A DNA stretch of 64,000 bases from Pelomicrobium methylotrophicum. Lineage in GTDB: Bacteria; Pseudomonadota; Gammaproteobacteria; Burkholderiales; UBA6910. The position numbers and the translations under genes are program-made. The notes under the pieces were generated by a model. The model was given only the letters and a program-made list of their open reading frames with translations, was not told where the DNA came from and did not search any database. Position 1 is the first letter of the stretch, and each line of letters starts with the position of its first letter. Positions 46,265-55,467 of the stretch are shown here, piece after piece. The DNA is taken from contig NZ_VPFL01000010.1 in the NCBI RefSeq assembly GCF_008014345.1, positions 1-64,000 of the forward strand, written 5' to 3'.

Positions 46265-47249
46265 GGGGCTGGAAAAGAGCGCCATCCTCCTCCTGTCCCT
46301 GGGGGAGGACGAAGCGGCCCAGGTGCTGAAGTACCTTTCGCCGCGGGAAGTGCAGAAGCTGGGCGCCGCCATGGCCCGGCTCAAGTCGGTGCCCCGCGAG
46401 CGCGTCGACACCGTTCTCGAGGAGTTTCGGCAAAAGGCCGAGGATCACTCGACGCTGGGACTCGCCGCCGACGACTATATCCGCACCGTGCTCACCAAGG
46501 CCCTGGGCGATGAGAAGGCGGCCCATGTCATCGACCGCATCCTCCAGGGTGGTGACACCAGTGGCATCGAGAGCCTGAAATGGATGGACTCGGCTTCGGT
46601 GGCGGAGCTCATCCGCAACGAGCACCCTCAAGTCATCGCCACCATTCTGGTGCACTTGGACCGCGATCAAGCGGCCGAAGTGCTGGGGCTACTCAGCGAG
46701 CGCCTGCGCAACGACGTGATCTTGCGCATCGCCACCCTGGAAGGCGTGCAGCCGGCTGCGCTCAAAGAGCTGAACGAGGTGCTCGCAAAGCTTCTCTCCG
46801 GCAACGCCAGCGTGCGCAAGACGGCGATGGGGGGCGTTCGCGCGGCGGCGGAGATCCTGAACTTCATGCCCACTGCCTACGAGAACGCAGTCATCGAGAG
46901 TGTCCGTGAGCACGATGCCGATCTCGCTCAGAAGATTCTGGACGAGATGTTCGTTTTTGAGGATCTACTGGAAATCGATGACCGTGGCATTCAGCTCCTG
47001 CTGCGGGAGGTCCAGTCCGAGTCGCTCATTGTGGCCCTGAAAGGGGCCTCCGACGCCCTCAAGGAGAAGATCTTCAAGAACATGTCGCAACGAGCGGCGG
47101 AGATGCTGCGGGAAGATCTGGAAGCCAAGGGCCCGGTGCGGGTCTCCGAAGTGGAGGCCGAGCAGAAAGAAATTTTGAAGATCGTGCGCCGGCTCGCCGA
47201 CACCGGCCAGCTGGTGCTGGGCGGAGGCGGCGAGGACGCGTACATCTAA
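46254..47249 (+). CDS. fliG: Flagellar motor switch protein FliG
   Basis: FliG of 331 residues, full length. The N-terminal domain binds FliF, the middle domain has the EHPQ motif (RNEHPQVIATILVHLD), and the C-terminal domain has the torque helix (VEFEDLLEID-like FVFEDLLEIDDRGIQLLLRE). It forms the rotor face that meets MotA, and is the likely contact of YcgR. Its stop is followed by 192 bases before fliH. Confidence 0.94.
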   Translation: MKDEGLEKSAILLLSLGEDEAAQVLKYLSPREVQKLGAAMARLKSVPRERVDTVLEEFRQKAEDHSTLGLAADDYIRTVLTKALGDEKAAHVIDRILQGGDTSGIESLKWMDSASVAELIRNEHPQVIATILVHLDRDQAAEVLGLLSERLRNDVILRIATLEGVQPAALKELNEVLAKLLSGNASVRKTAMGGVRAAAEILNFMPTAYENAVIESVREHDADLAQKILDEMFVFEDLLEIDDRGIQLLLREVQSESLIVALKGASDALKEKIFKNMSQRAAEMLREDLEAKGPVRVSEVEAEQKEILKIVRRLADTGQLVLGGGGEDAYI

Positions 47250-47441
47250 GCTGGCATCGCCGCTCAAGACAGCGGGCGGCAAAGGAGAAAGAAAGTTGGA
47301 AAACCTCAAGCGCACAGAAAGGCCGGCGATGGCCGCTGCCGGGACCAGGGTCACGCCCGGGCGGATTTCCCCGCCGCTCTGCGGCTGGCGCCGTCCCTCC
47401 CGAGCTGTCCGGCAGCACGTTGTGGCTCGCTGAGATACGCC

Positions 47442-48050
47442 ATGTCAGGCATCATTCCCAAGGAACGGTTGTCCGCCTTCCAGCGCTGGGAACTCGGCCA
47501 CTTCAACGAGGCCCGCACCGAGGATCCTCCCGTGAAACTGCCCACTGCCGAGGAGCTGGAGCGTCTGCACCAGAGTGCCCGGGACGAGGGCTACGCGGCG
47601 GGGTACGCGGAAGGCCGGAATGACGTCCGTGCCCACGCCGAGCGGCTTAAGGCTCTCGGCGACGCATGGGCCGGCGCGCTCGCCCGCTTTGACGAGGAAG
47701 TGGCGGAGGCGCTCACTCGGCTCGCCCTGGACATCGCCTCCCAGGTCGTGCGGGCGGCGCTCACGGTGCGCCCGGAGCTCGTCACCGCCGTGGTGAAGGA
47801 GGCGATCGCAAGTCTGCCTCACCCGGGCGGGCACCCGCGGCTCCTGCTGCACCCCGACGACGCCGCCCTGGTACGCGCCCACCTGGGGAACGAGCTGGAT
47901 CACGGCGGCTGGAAAGTGGTGGAGGACCCCGCCATCGAGCGCGGCGGCTGCCGGGTGGAGAGCGCGGCGACCTCCGTGGACGCCACCCTCGCCACCCGCT
48001 GGGAGCGCGTGGCAGCGGCCCTTCAAGACGAAAAAGCATGGAGCCAATGA
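47442..48050 (+). CDS. fliH: Flagellar export ATPase regulator FliH
   Basis: FliH of 202 residues, which holds FliI and docks it at the C ring. An N-terminal Trp-containing segment (FQRWELGHF) is followed by a glycine-repeat helix ([12 protein letters not shown], the GxxxG pattern) and a conserved C-terminal domain. It overlaps fliI (ATGA). The preceding gap holds only a weak hairpin and a chance-looking TTG frame. Confidence 0.85.
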   Translation: MSGIIPKERLSAFQRWELGHFNEARTEDPPVKLPTAEELERLHQSARDEGYAAGYAEGRNDVRAHAERLKALGDAWAGALARFDEEVAEALTRLALDIASQVVRAALTVRPELVTAVVKEAIASLPHPGGHPRLLLHPDDAALVRAHLGNELDHGGWKVVEDPAIERGGCRVESAATSVDATLATRWERVAAALQDEKAWSQ

Positions 48051-49483
48051 AGAACATTCACGGCCAGCGCTGGCGGGCGCGGCTCGAGGAGCGCGCGCAG
48101 GCGGTGGCCCACTCGCAGCCGCTGCTCGTCTGCGGGCGGCTTACCCGCGTGGCCGGCCTGGTCATGGAAGCGGTCGGCCTGCGCCTTGCCGTGGGCAGCG
48201 GCTGTCGGGTACTGCTTCCCAACGGCGCCACCGTGGAAGCCGAAGTGGTCGGATTCAACGGCGATAAGCTGTACCTTATGCCCGCCGGCGACGTCCACGG
48301 GCTCACTCCGGGGGCGACGGTGGTGCCCAACGAGATGCCGCTGTCATTGCGGCGGCCCGGCGGTGGCCGCCAATTCCTGCGCCGCGCCACCGACCGGGCA
48401 CGCCTGGTGCCGGTGGGCGATGGACTCCTGGGCCGGGTGCTGGACGGCGTGGGTCAGCCCCTGGACGGGCTGGGGCCCCTCACCGACGTGCACGCAGCGC
48501 CCCTCCACACCCGCCCCTACAACCCCCTGGATCGGGCCCCCATCACCGAGCCCTTGGACGTGGGCGTGCGCGCCATCAACGGGCTGCTCACGGTGGGCCG
48601 GGGGCAGCGCATGGGACTGTTCGCGGGCAGCGGCGTGGGCAAGAGCGTGTTGCTCGGCATGATGGCCCGCTACACCAGCGCGGACGTCACGGTGGTGGGC
48701 CTGATCGGCGAGCGCGGCCGCGAAGTGAAGGAATTCATCGAATCTATCCTGGGGACCGAGGGGCTGAAGCGCTCGGTCGTGGTGGCCGCACCCGCCGATA
48801 CTTCGCCCTTGATGCGGCTCCAGGGCGCCGCCTACGCCACCGCCATCGCCGAGCATTTCCGCGACCGCGGCCGCTCGGTGCTGCTCATCATGGACTCCCT
48901 CACCCGCTACGCCATGGCAAGCCGGGAGATCGCGCTGGCCATCGGTGAGCCCCCCGCCACCAAAGGCTATCCGCCCTCGGTGTTCGCGCGGCTGCCGCAG
49001 CTCGTGGAACGGGCCGGCAACGGCCCCCCAGGCGGCGGCTCCATCACCGCCTTCTACACCGTGCTCACCGAGGGCGACGATCCCCAGGACCCCATCGCGG
49101 ACGCAGCCCGGGCGATCCTGGACGGCCATGTGGTCCTATCGCGTTTTCTCGCCGACGCCGGCCACTATCCGGCGATCGACATCGAGGCCTCCATCAGCCG
49201 GGCCATGACGAACCTGATGACGATGGAACAGCTCGAGCGCGTGCGCCGCTTCAAGGCCCTCTACGCCCGCTATCAGCGTTCCCGGGACCTGATCAGCGTA
49301 GGCGCCTACCATCCGGGCAGCGACACACTCCTCGATCGAGCCATCGCGCTCTACCCGCGGATGGAGGCCTACTTGCAGCAGGACATGAATCAGCGCGTCG
49401 ACCATGCCGAAAGCATGCGCGCCCTGGAGCAATTGCTTCTTTCTGCCGATGACGGAAGCGCAACGAAGGAGAACACTGGATGA
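48047..49483 (+). CDS. fliI: Flagellum-specific ATPase FliI
   Basis: An F1-beta-like ATPase with Walker A GSGVGKS (K199) and Walker [16 protein letters not shown] motif ([13 protein letters not shown]) and a [20 protein letters not shown] loop are also present. ATG 48047 overlaps the fliH stop (ATGA) and has GGAG five bases upstream; ATG 48038 would add three residues. It powers export together with FliH and FliJ. Confidence 0.94.
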   Translation: MKNIHGQRWRARLEERAQAVAHSQPLLVCGRLTRVAGLVMEAVGLRLAVGSGCRVLLPNGATVEAEVVGFNGDKLYLMPAGDVHGLTPGATVVPNEMPLSLRRPGGGRQFLRRATDRARLVPVGDGLLGRVLDGVGQPLDGLGPLTDVHAAPLHTRPYNPLDRAPITEPLDVGVRAINGLLTVGRGQRMGLFAGSGVGKSVLLGMMARYTSADVTVVGLIGERGREVKEFIESILGTEGLKRSVVVAAPADTSPLMRLQGAAYATAIAEHFRDRGRSVLLIMDSLTRYAMASREIALAIGEPPATKGYPPSVFARLPQLVERAGNGPPGGGSITAFYTVLTEGDDPQDPIADAARAILDGHVVLSRFLADAGHYPAIDIEASISRAMTNLMTMEQLERVRRFKALYARYQRSRDLISVGAYHPGSDTLLDRAIALYPRMEAYLQQDMNQRVDHAESMRALEQLLLSADDGSATKENTG

Positions 49484-49932
49484 CCCGACATTCCCTCAGG
49501 ACGCTCATCGAACTGGCCCGCGCCCGCACCGACGAGGCCGCCCGCCAACTCGGCCGGCTGACCGCGCAGGAACGGGCGGTGGAGGAGCGGCTTAAGCTAC
49601 TCACTGCCTACCGCGCCCAATACCAGAGCCGGCTGATGACCTCGGTGCGCGAGGGATTGTCCTACGCGGCGTTGCAGAACTACCGGGCGTTCATGGACAC
49701 CTTGGACCGGGCGATCGCCCAATGCCGCGACCAGCTCGCCGCTGCCCGCGCCCGTCGGCAGGCGGGCCAGGCCCAGTGGCACGACAAACGGCGGGAGCTC
49801 AAGTCGTTCGAGACGCTCGACGAGCGCGCGCGCCGCGTTGAGCAGGCGAAGAACGCCCGTGCCGAGCAGCGCCAGCTCGACGAGCGGGCTGCGCGCGCCT
49901 TGATTTTCCCGTCGACCGACCCCACGGAATGA
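49480..49932 (+). CDS. fliJ: Flagellar export chaperone FliJ
   Basis: A 150-residue antiparallel coiled-coil protein, rich in Arg, Glu, Gln and Ala, ending in a short tail. It overlaps fliI by four bases (ATGA). FliJ is the stalk of the export ATPase and escorts chaperones. Sequence conservation is low, as normal; the assignment rests on length, coiled coil and position. Confidence 0.85.
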   Translation: MTRHSLRTLIELARARTDEAARQLGRLTAQERAVEERLKLLTAYRAQYQSRLMTSVREGLSYAALQNYRAFMDTLDRAIAQCRDQLAAARARRQAGQAQWHDKRRELKSFETLDERARRVEQAKNARAEQRQLDERAARALIFPSTDPTE

Positions 49933-49967
49933 GGTGGCGGCCGGCAATCAACCGAAAGGACCCGACC

Positions 49968-50993
49968 ATGGAAACCGCATCGATCCTTCCCTCGCTGCCC
50001 GCCGCACGCGAGCCGGGAACGCCTGCCAGCGCCCCGGAAGAAACCTTAAACGGCGCGGAACCGTTCGGTGCCGTCCTGGCGCGCCAGCTCCAACTGGATT
50101 CGCACATCGCAGTCGTACCCTCGGCGCCCGACTCCGACACCGAGGCGGGCGATGAAACGGCCGCGACACAGCCTGCATTCGAAAACGTGGTACGGCTTGA
50201 GCCTGCTTGGTCCTTGGCCACTCCTGAGGCGTCGCTCGGCGTGCCCGCCGCGCAGACAACCGCCGAGCCCAAGTCTCCCCTGCCCCTGGTGATTCCGGAC
50301 CGAACACCGTCCCCGGTGCGGCTGGAGGCGGATGCGCGCGCCGACACCCGCGCCCTGCAGCTTCAGACAGCGATCGATGGAACGCTGACGCCCGCTTCGG
50401 GTGCGCTTCCCGGCAACATCGTCGGGGTTTCGCCTTCGCCAGGCATCGCCCTGCAAGCGCCGGAAATGCGTCCCTTGCCGGCGCCGACCCGCCTCGCTGA
50501 GACGACTGAGACGATCCTGGCGCCTGCCCAAGGCGCGCCCCAAGCAGCGCCCGCCGCGCCGACTCCGGCCTCCGCCCTGCCGGTCCCGCCATCGGTCGGC
50601 TCGCCCAGGTTCGCGGAGGATTTTTCACGTCAAATCGTGTGGATTGCGGCTCGTCAATTGCAGCAAGCGGAGCTGCGCCTGGATCCACCTGAGTTGGGTC
50701 CAGTGCGAGTGACGCTTCAGTTGCGCGACGACCAAGCGAGCGCCGTATTCTCCGCGCTGCACCCTCAGACCCGGGACGCGATCGAGGCTGCGCTGCCCCG
50801 GCTTAAGGAAATGATGGCTGAAGCCGGCATCCAGCTCGGCAGCGCCACGGTGAGCGGCGAAGGCTTCACCGGCGAGCGTGAATTCGCCCGCTCCGACCAC
50901 TCGTCTCAACGCCTCCCGGCCCTTTTCTCGGCCTCCGACGCCCCTTCAGTGCCCATCCGCCGAGCCCAAGGCCTGGTGGATCTCTTCGCCTGA
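49968..50993 (+). CDS. fliK: Flagellar hook-length control protein FliK
   Basis: FliK of 341 residues. The N-terminal two thirds are Pro/Ala/Thr-rich and presumably extended (the ruler). The C-terminal domain is conserved (ELRLDPPELGPVRVTLQL, then AVFSALHPQTRDAIEAALPR). The ATG at 49968 has AAAGGA upstream; an in-frame ATG at 49929 overlaps the fliJ stop. A second FliK-like gene lies at 42006. Confidence 0.88.
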   Translation: METASILPSLPAAREPGTPASAPEETLNGAEPFGAVLARQLQLDSHIAVVPSAPDSDTEAGDETAATQPAFENVVRLEPAWSLATPEASLGVPAAQTTAEPKSPLPLVIPDRTPSPVRLEADARADTRALQLQTAIDGTLTPASGALPGNIVGVSPSPGIALQAPEMRPLPAPTRLAETTETILAPAQGAPQAAPAAPTPASALPVPPSVGSPRFAEDFSRQIVWIAARQLQQAELRLDPPELGPVRVTLQLRDDQASAVFSALHPQTRDAIEAALPRLKEMMAEAGIQLGSATVSGEGFTGEREFARSDHSSQRLPALFSASDAPSVPIRRAQGLVDLFA

Positions 50994-51010
50994 ATCAGCG
51001 TCGCGCAGGC

Positions 51011-51038
51011 TAAAGTTCCGGCCCTGCGTTGCCGTTAA
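51011..51038 (+). promoter_or_regulatory. Sigma-28-like promoter before fliL
   Basis: TAAAGTTC (51011-51018) and GCCGTTAA (51031-51038) are separated by 12 bases. There is one mismatch in each box, and the spacing is the same as in the fliC promoter. It lies in the fliK-fliL gap, 127 bases before fliL. Confidence 0.5.
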
Positions 51039-51164
51039 CAACGAAGCGGCGACGCAGAGCATTCCCAATCCTGGAGATGGCGCCCAAAGGGTGCGCTATT
51101 CCGGGCATCGTGCCGCCGTATCGATCCCCATAATCCCATCAGCGAAAGGCTCGAAGACACAGCG

Positions 51165-51644
51165 ATGGCCAAGTCGACCGAGATCGGCACCACACAAGGC
51201 GCGAAACCCAAGCGCATGAAGCTTTGGCCGCTCATCATCGCCGCCGTTGCCCTGCTGGCGGGCGGCGGTGCCGCCACTTGGTATTTCACCGTCCACCAGG
51301 AAGCCACCGCCGCCGAGGCGCCCAGGCCCAAGCCGCCCATCTTCATCGCCCTGGAACCCTTCACCGTCAACCTCCAACCGGGCGGGGGCGCCCAATATCT
51401 GCAAACGACAGTGGTCCTGAAGACCGTGGAGCCGGAGGCCGAAGCGGCGATCAAGGCCCATATGCCGGTGGTGCGGGACCGCATTCTTCGGGTGCTGTCC
51501 AGCAAGCGCGGCGACGAGCTTCTCACCGTCGAGGGCAAGGAGAAGCTGGCGGCCGAGATCGCCCAATCGGTCACCGCCCCATTCGACGGCACCAGGCCGC
51601 AGCCGGTGGAAGGGGTCCTCTTCACTTCGTTTGTCATTCAGTGA
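51165..51644 (+). CDS. fliL: Flagellar basal body-associated protein FliL
   Basis: A 159-residue single-pass inner-membrane protein: cytoplasmic basic N-terminus, TM at about 20-42, and a periplasmic FliL domain (LEPFTVNLQPGG; TTVVLKTVEPEAEAAIK; VRDRILRVLSSK). FliL supports stator function and torque. It heads fliLMNOPQR and ends four bases before fliM. Confidence 0.9.
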   Translation: MAKSTEIGTTQGAKPKRMKLWPLIIAAVALLAGGGAATWYFTVHQEATAAEAPRPKPPIFIALEPFTVNLQPGGGAQYLQTTVVLKTVEPEAEAAIKAHMPVVRDRILRVLSSKRGDELLTVEGKEKLAAEIAQSVTAPFDGTRPQPVEGVLFTSFVIQ

Positions 51645-51648
51645 AGCC

Positions 51649-52626
51649 ATGGCCAGGGAATTCCTGTCCCAGGAAGAAGTCGACGCCCTGCTCAAGGGTG
51701 TGACCGGCGAGACCGAGGACGAGCCGCCGCCACCCGAACCTTCGGGGGTGCGTCCCTATAACCTGGCGAAGCAGGAACGCATCGTCCGCGGTCGCATGCC
51801 GACGCTCGAGATCATCAACGAGCGCCTGGCGCGGCAGCTGCGGCTGGTGATCTTCAACTTCATCCGCCGCACCGCGGAGATCACCGCCGGGCCGGTACGG
51901 GTGGTGAAGTACAGCGAGTTCATTCGCAACCTGGCCGTGCCCACCAACCTCAACTTGGTACAGGTCAAACCCCTGCGCGGCATGGCGCTGTTCGTGTTCG
52001 ATCCGAACCTCGTGTTCCTGGTGATCGACAACCTCTTCGGCGGCGACGGCCGCTTCCATACCCGAGTCGAGGGGCGCGACTTCACCCCGACCGAGCAGCG
52101 CATCATCCAGCGGCTGCTTGAGCTCGTGTTCGAGGAGTACGAAAAAGCCTGGCGGCCAGTGCACTCCTTAAGCTTCGAGTTCGTGCGCTCAGAGATGCTC
52201 CCCCAGTTCGCCAACATTGCCACCCCCAACGAGGTGGTGGTGGCCACCACCTTCCGTATCGAGCTGGGCAACGGCGGTGGCGAGCTGCACATCTGCATGC
52301 CCTACGCCATGCTGGAGCCCATTCGGGAGAAAATCTACAGCGCAACCCATGGCGAGCAGCTCGACGTGGATAAGCGTTGGGTGCAGCTCCTGTCGCAGCA
52401 GGTGAAGCTCGCGGAAGTGGAGCTGGTGGCCAGCCTGGCCCACACCACCATGAAGCTGGAGCAAATCCTGGCCCTGCGCGAAGGCGATGTGATACCGCTG
52501 GACATTCCGCCCACCATTGTCGCTACGGTAGACGGCGTGCCGGTCATGGAATGCCGTTACGGGGTTTCCAACGGTCAGTACGCGTTGCGGGTCGAGCGCT
52601 TGATCTCGCCCGCAGAAGCCGCTTGA
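51649..52626 (+). CDS. fliM: Flagellar motor switch protein FliM
   Basis: FliM of 325 residues. The N-terminal CheY-binding peptide reads FLSQEEVDALLKGV. The CheC-like middle domain includes NLFGGDGRFHTRVEGRDFTP, and the C-terminal SpoA domain follows. ATG 51649 is supported by the canonical N-terminus. The stop overlaps an in-frame fliN ATG. Confidence 0.94.
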   Translation: MAREFLSQEEVDALLKGVTGETEDEPPPPEPSGVRPYNLAKQERIVRGRMPTLEIINERLARQLRLVIFNFIRRTAEITAGPVRVVKYSEFIRNLAVPTNLNLVQVKPLRGMALFVFDPNLVFLVIDNLFGGDGRFHTRVEGRDFTPTEQRIIQRLLELVFEEYEKAWRPVHSLSFEFVRSEMLPQFANIATPNEVVVATTFRIELGNGGGELHICMPYAMLEPIREKIYSATHGEQLDVDKRWVQLLSQQVKLAEVELVASLAHTTMKLEQILALREGDVIPLDIPPTIVATVDGVPVMECRYGVSNGQYALRVERLISPAEAA

Positions 52627-52637
52627 TGGAGGAAGTC

Positions 52638-53054
52638 ATGTCCACCCTGAAAGATACCGACAACGTGGTGAGCGACGACGACTGGGCGGCCGCCATGGCC
52701 GAGCAGCAGGCTGGCACCGCTGCGGCCGAGCCGGCGCCGGCAGGCGAAAAACTGTTCGAACGCTTTTCCGGCGGCGCGCTTGCCACCGCCCGCAACGATC
52801 TGGACCTGATCCTGGATATCCCAGTCCAGCTCACCGTGGAGCTGGGCCGCACCAAAATCGCCATCAAGAACTTGCTGCAACTCGCACAAGGATCGGTGGT
52901 GGAATTGGACGGCCTTGCGGGCGAGCCCATGGACGTGCTGGTCAACGGCTGCCTCATCGCCCAGGGCGAAGTGGTGGTCGTGAACGACAAGTTCGGTATT
53001 CGGATCACCGACATCGTCACACCCAGCGAACGGATCCGCAGGCTCAACCGGTAA
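52638..53054 (+). CDS. fliN: Flagellar motor switch protein FliN
   Basis: FliN of 138 residues with an acidic N-terminal segment (DNVVSDDDWAAAMAEQQ) and a C-terminal SpoA domain (LDIPVQLTVELGRTKIAIK; GEVVVVNDKFGIRITDI). I chose ATG 52638 behind GGAGGAAG; ATG 52626, which overlaps the fliM stop, would add four residues. Confidence 0.92.
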   Translation: MSTLKDTDNVVSDDDWAAAMAEQQAGTAAAEPAPAGEKLFERFSGGALATARNDLDLILDIPVQLTVELGRTKIAIKNLLQLAQGSVVELDGLAGEPMDVLVNGCLIAQGEVVVVNDKFGIRITDIVTPSERIRRLNR

Positions 53055-53082
53055 ACGCCATCGGAAAGCGCGGACAGATCCA

Positions 53083-53583
53083 GTGAGACCCGAGAAGCGA
53101 GCGCTACGAATGAGGAATGAGAAGACCGTGGCCGGACCGCGCACACGTCGAGCCTGGAATCTGAGCGCTGGGACGGTCACATCAAGCTTGGCGCTTCTTG
53201 GGGCGCTGGCGCCCGCCGCTGCCGTCGCGCAAGGCGCTATGGCGCCAGCAACAGGCCCTTCTCTGCTGCAAATGGTGCTGGGGCTCGTCGCGGTGCTCGC
53301 GTTCATCCTGGGAAGTGCCTGGCTGGCACGCCGGTCGAAACTGTTGTCAGGGACCCGCACCGGGACGCTTCGCGTCGTGGCGGCTGTGGCCGTGGGAACG
53401 CGGGAGCGGGTGGTGGTGGTGGAAGTGGCCGATACATGGCTGGTGCTGGGTGTGGCCCCGGGCCGCGTGAACGCGCTTCATACACTGCCTTCACAGCCCA
53501 TACCGCCCCATGCCTCCGCTACGGATAACGGCAAGTTTGCCGCCTGGCTTAAGCGCTTCGTGGAACACGACCGTGAAAGCTAG
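53083..53583 (+). CDS. fliO: Flagellar biosynthesis protein FliO
   Basis: A 166-residue membrane protein. A signal-like N-terminal hydrophobic stretch (about 30-50) precedes a TM at about 60-82, then a conserved cytoplasmic part ([31 protein letters not shown]). FliO assists FliP assembly. The start is uncertain (GTG 53083 or ATG 53110). It overlaps fliP by 11 bases. Confidence 0.82.
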   Translation: MRPEKRALRMRNEKTVAGPRTRRAWNLSAGTVTSSLALLGALAPAAAVAQGAMAPATGPSLLQMVLGLVAVLAFILGSAWLARRSKLLSGTRTGTLRVVAAVAVGTRERVVVVEVADTWLVLGVAPGRVNALHTLPSQPIPPHASATDNGKFAAWLKRFVEHDRES

Positions 53584-54325
53584 TCGCCTGATCGCCGCCA
53601 GCGCCAGCGCGCTCGCCCTTGCCGCCCTGCCAGCCGCCGCCCAGCAGGCTGGGTTGCCTGCGCTTACCGCCAGTCCCGCTCCAGGAGGCGGCCAGACTTA
53701 CACGCTCTCGCTGCAGACCCTGCTCCTGCTCACCAGCCTGTCGTTCCTGCCGGCAGCGCTGCTCATGATGACAAGCTTCACCCGCATCATCATTGTGCTG
53801 TCCCTGCTGCGCCAAGCGCTGGGCACGATGGCCTCGCCGCCCAACCAGGTGCTCATTGGACTCGCCCTGTTCCTCACCTTGTTCGTGATGTCTCCGGTGC
53901 TGGAAAAGATCCACGCCGAAGCCTACGTGCCTTACGCCGACAACCAGATCACCTTCGAGGAGGCCGTCGCCCGCGCCAGTAGGCCGCTCAAGCAGTTCAT
54001 GCTGAAGCAAACGCGGGAATCGGACCTGGCGCTTTTCGTCCGCATCTCGGGCACGGGCGAGTTGAAAGGCCCTGAAGAGGTGCCGATGAAAGTGTTGATT
54101 CCCGCCTACGTCACCAGCGAGCTCAAGACCGCGTTCCAGATCGGATTCGTAGTGTTCATCCCGTTCCTCATCATCGACATGGTGGTGGCAAGCGTCCTGA
54201 TGTCCATGGGCATGATGATGGTCTCTCCCGTCATCGTGGCGCTGCCGTTCAAGCTGATGCTGTTCGTGCTGGTGGACGGCTGGCACTTGCTGATCGGTTC
54301 GCTGGTGCAAAGCTTCAGCGTATGA
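53573..54325 (+). CDS. fliP: Flagellar export gate protein FliP
   Basis: This is FliP of 250 residues from GTG 53573. It has a cleavable signal peptide (to about AAAQQ), then membrane segments with the family signatures [20 protein letters not shown] and [20 protein letters not shown]. FliP5Q4R1 forms the export gate. The GTG is preferred because a start further upstream would put a charged stretch before the signal peptide. Confidence 0.94.
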   Translation: MKASRLIAASASALALAALPAAAQQAGLPALTASPAPGGGQTYTLSLQTLLLLTSLSFLPAALLMMTSFTRIIIVLSLLRQALGTMASPPNQVLIGLALFLTLFVMSPVLEKIHAEAYVPYADNQITFEEAVARASRPLKQFMLKQTRESDLALFVRISGTGELKGPEEVPMKVLIPAYVTSELKTAFQIGFVVFIPFLIIDMVVASVLMSMGMMMVSPVIVALPFKLMLFVLVDGWHLLIGSLVQSFSV

Positions 54326-54352
54326 TCGTGGTACGTGAAACGGAGATAGACG

Positions 54353-54622
54353 ATGACGCCCGAATCCGTCATGACCCTCGCCCGCCAGGCCATCGAGCTG
54401 ACCATCCTGGTCTCAGCCCCGCTGCTGCTGGCAGCGCTGGCCACAGGCCTCGTGATCAGCATCTTCCAGGCAGCGACCCAGATCAACGAGATGACCCTGT
54501 CCTTCATTCCGAAGCTGCTGGCGATCCTGGCGGCCATGGCCCTCGCCGGCCCGTGGATGCTGACTTTGCTGACCGACTACATGCGACGGCTGTTCGAGGC
54601 GATTCCCAGCCTCATTGGGTGA
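54353..54622 (+). CDS. fliQ: Flagellar export gate protein FliQ
   Basis: FliQ of 89 residues with two transmembrane helices. Family pattern: MTPESVMTLARQAIE at the N-terminus and SIFQAATQINEMTLSFIPKL in the middle. It sits 27 bases after fliP and 66 before fliR. Confidence 0.94.
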   Translation: MTPESVMTLARQAIELTILVSAPLLLAALATGLVISIFQAATQINEMTLSFIPKLLAILAAMALAGPWMLTLLTDYMRRLFEAIPSLIG

Positions 54623-54688
54623 ACAGAACAAAAAGCCGGTCGCGGTCGACGGCCCGTCATCCCGCCCGCTCTCACGATTCACCCTTCC

Positions 54689-55462
54689 ATGCTCTCGGTC
54701 ACTGACGCCCAGCTGAATGCATGGCTTGCTGCCTTTCTGTGGCCTCTGGCGCGGGTGCTGGGGCTGCTGATGGTGGCGCCGGTGCTGAGCACGGCGCCGG
54801 CACGAGTCCGCATCGGTCTCGGCGTGGTGGCAACGCTGGCCATCGCGCCGATGGCGGGTACGATGCCCGAGGCGGCCGTCGGCTCGCTGCAGGGTCTGCT
54901 GATCCTGGCGCAGGAAGTGGCCGTGGGCGCGGCCATGGGATTTGCCGTGCGCTTGACCTTCGCTGCACTGCAGGTCGCCGGTGACCTCGCGGGCCTGCAG
55001 ATGGGCCTCGGTTTTGCCACCTTCTTCGATCCCCAGAGCTCAGGCCAGACACCGGTGATGGCCCAGTTCGTGGAGTTGGCCGGCGTGCTGCTGTTCCTGG
55101 CGATAAACGGTCACCTGATGATGATGGCGGCCTTGGCCCAGAGCTTCCAGGTGTTGCCCGTGGGTGCCGCCCTTGCGCCGGGCAGTTGGCGGACGCTGGC
55201 GGAGCTCGGCACCGGCGTGTTCTCCCTGGGTGTCCTGCTGGCGCTGCCAGTGGTCGGGCCGCTGCTGGTGGTCAACGTGGTGCTGGGGGTCCTTTCCCGC
55301 GCCGCACCCCAGCTCAACATTTTCGCCGTGGGTTTCCCGATGACGCTGATGGCGGGGTTCGTGGCGTTGGCGGTGACGCTGCCTTACTTGGCGCCGGTGC
55401 TGGACCGGGCCTTTACTGAAGCCATCGGCAGCATGGTGCTGTCCGTGGCGCCATCCCGTTGA
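54689..55462 (+). CDS. fliR: Flagellar export gate protein FliR
   Basis: FliR of 257 residues with about six membrane segments. Visible motifs are LAAFLWPLARVLGLLMVAPV at the N-terminus, GLQMGLGFATFFDPQSSGQ in the middle and LNIFAVGFPMTLMAGF near the end. It is not fused to FlhB. It ends five bases from the convergent flgL stop. Confidence 0.94.
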   Translation: MLSVTDAQLNAWLAAFLWPLARVLGLLMVAPVLSTAPARVRIGLGVVATLAIAPMAGTMPEAAVGSLQGLLILAQEVAVGAAMGFAVRLTFAALQVAGDLAGLQMGLGFATFFDPQSSGQTPVMAQFVELAGVLLFLAINGHLMMMAALAQSFQVLPVGAALAPGSWRTLAELGTGVFSLGVLLALPVVGPLLVVNVVLGVLSRAAPQLNIFAVGFPMTLMAGFVALAVTLPYLAPVLDRAFTEAIGSMVLSVAPSR

Positions 55463-55467
55463 GCGAA

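Noticed and set aside
47296-47433. TTG-initiated 45-codon frame with AAAGGAGAAAG upstream, in the fliG-fliH gap
   Set aside because: The ribosome site is good, but the Arg/Pro-rich product resembles nothing and the start codon is weak; more likely an untranslated spacer.
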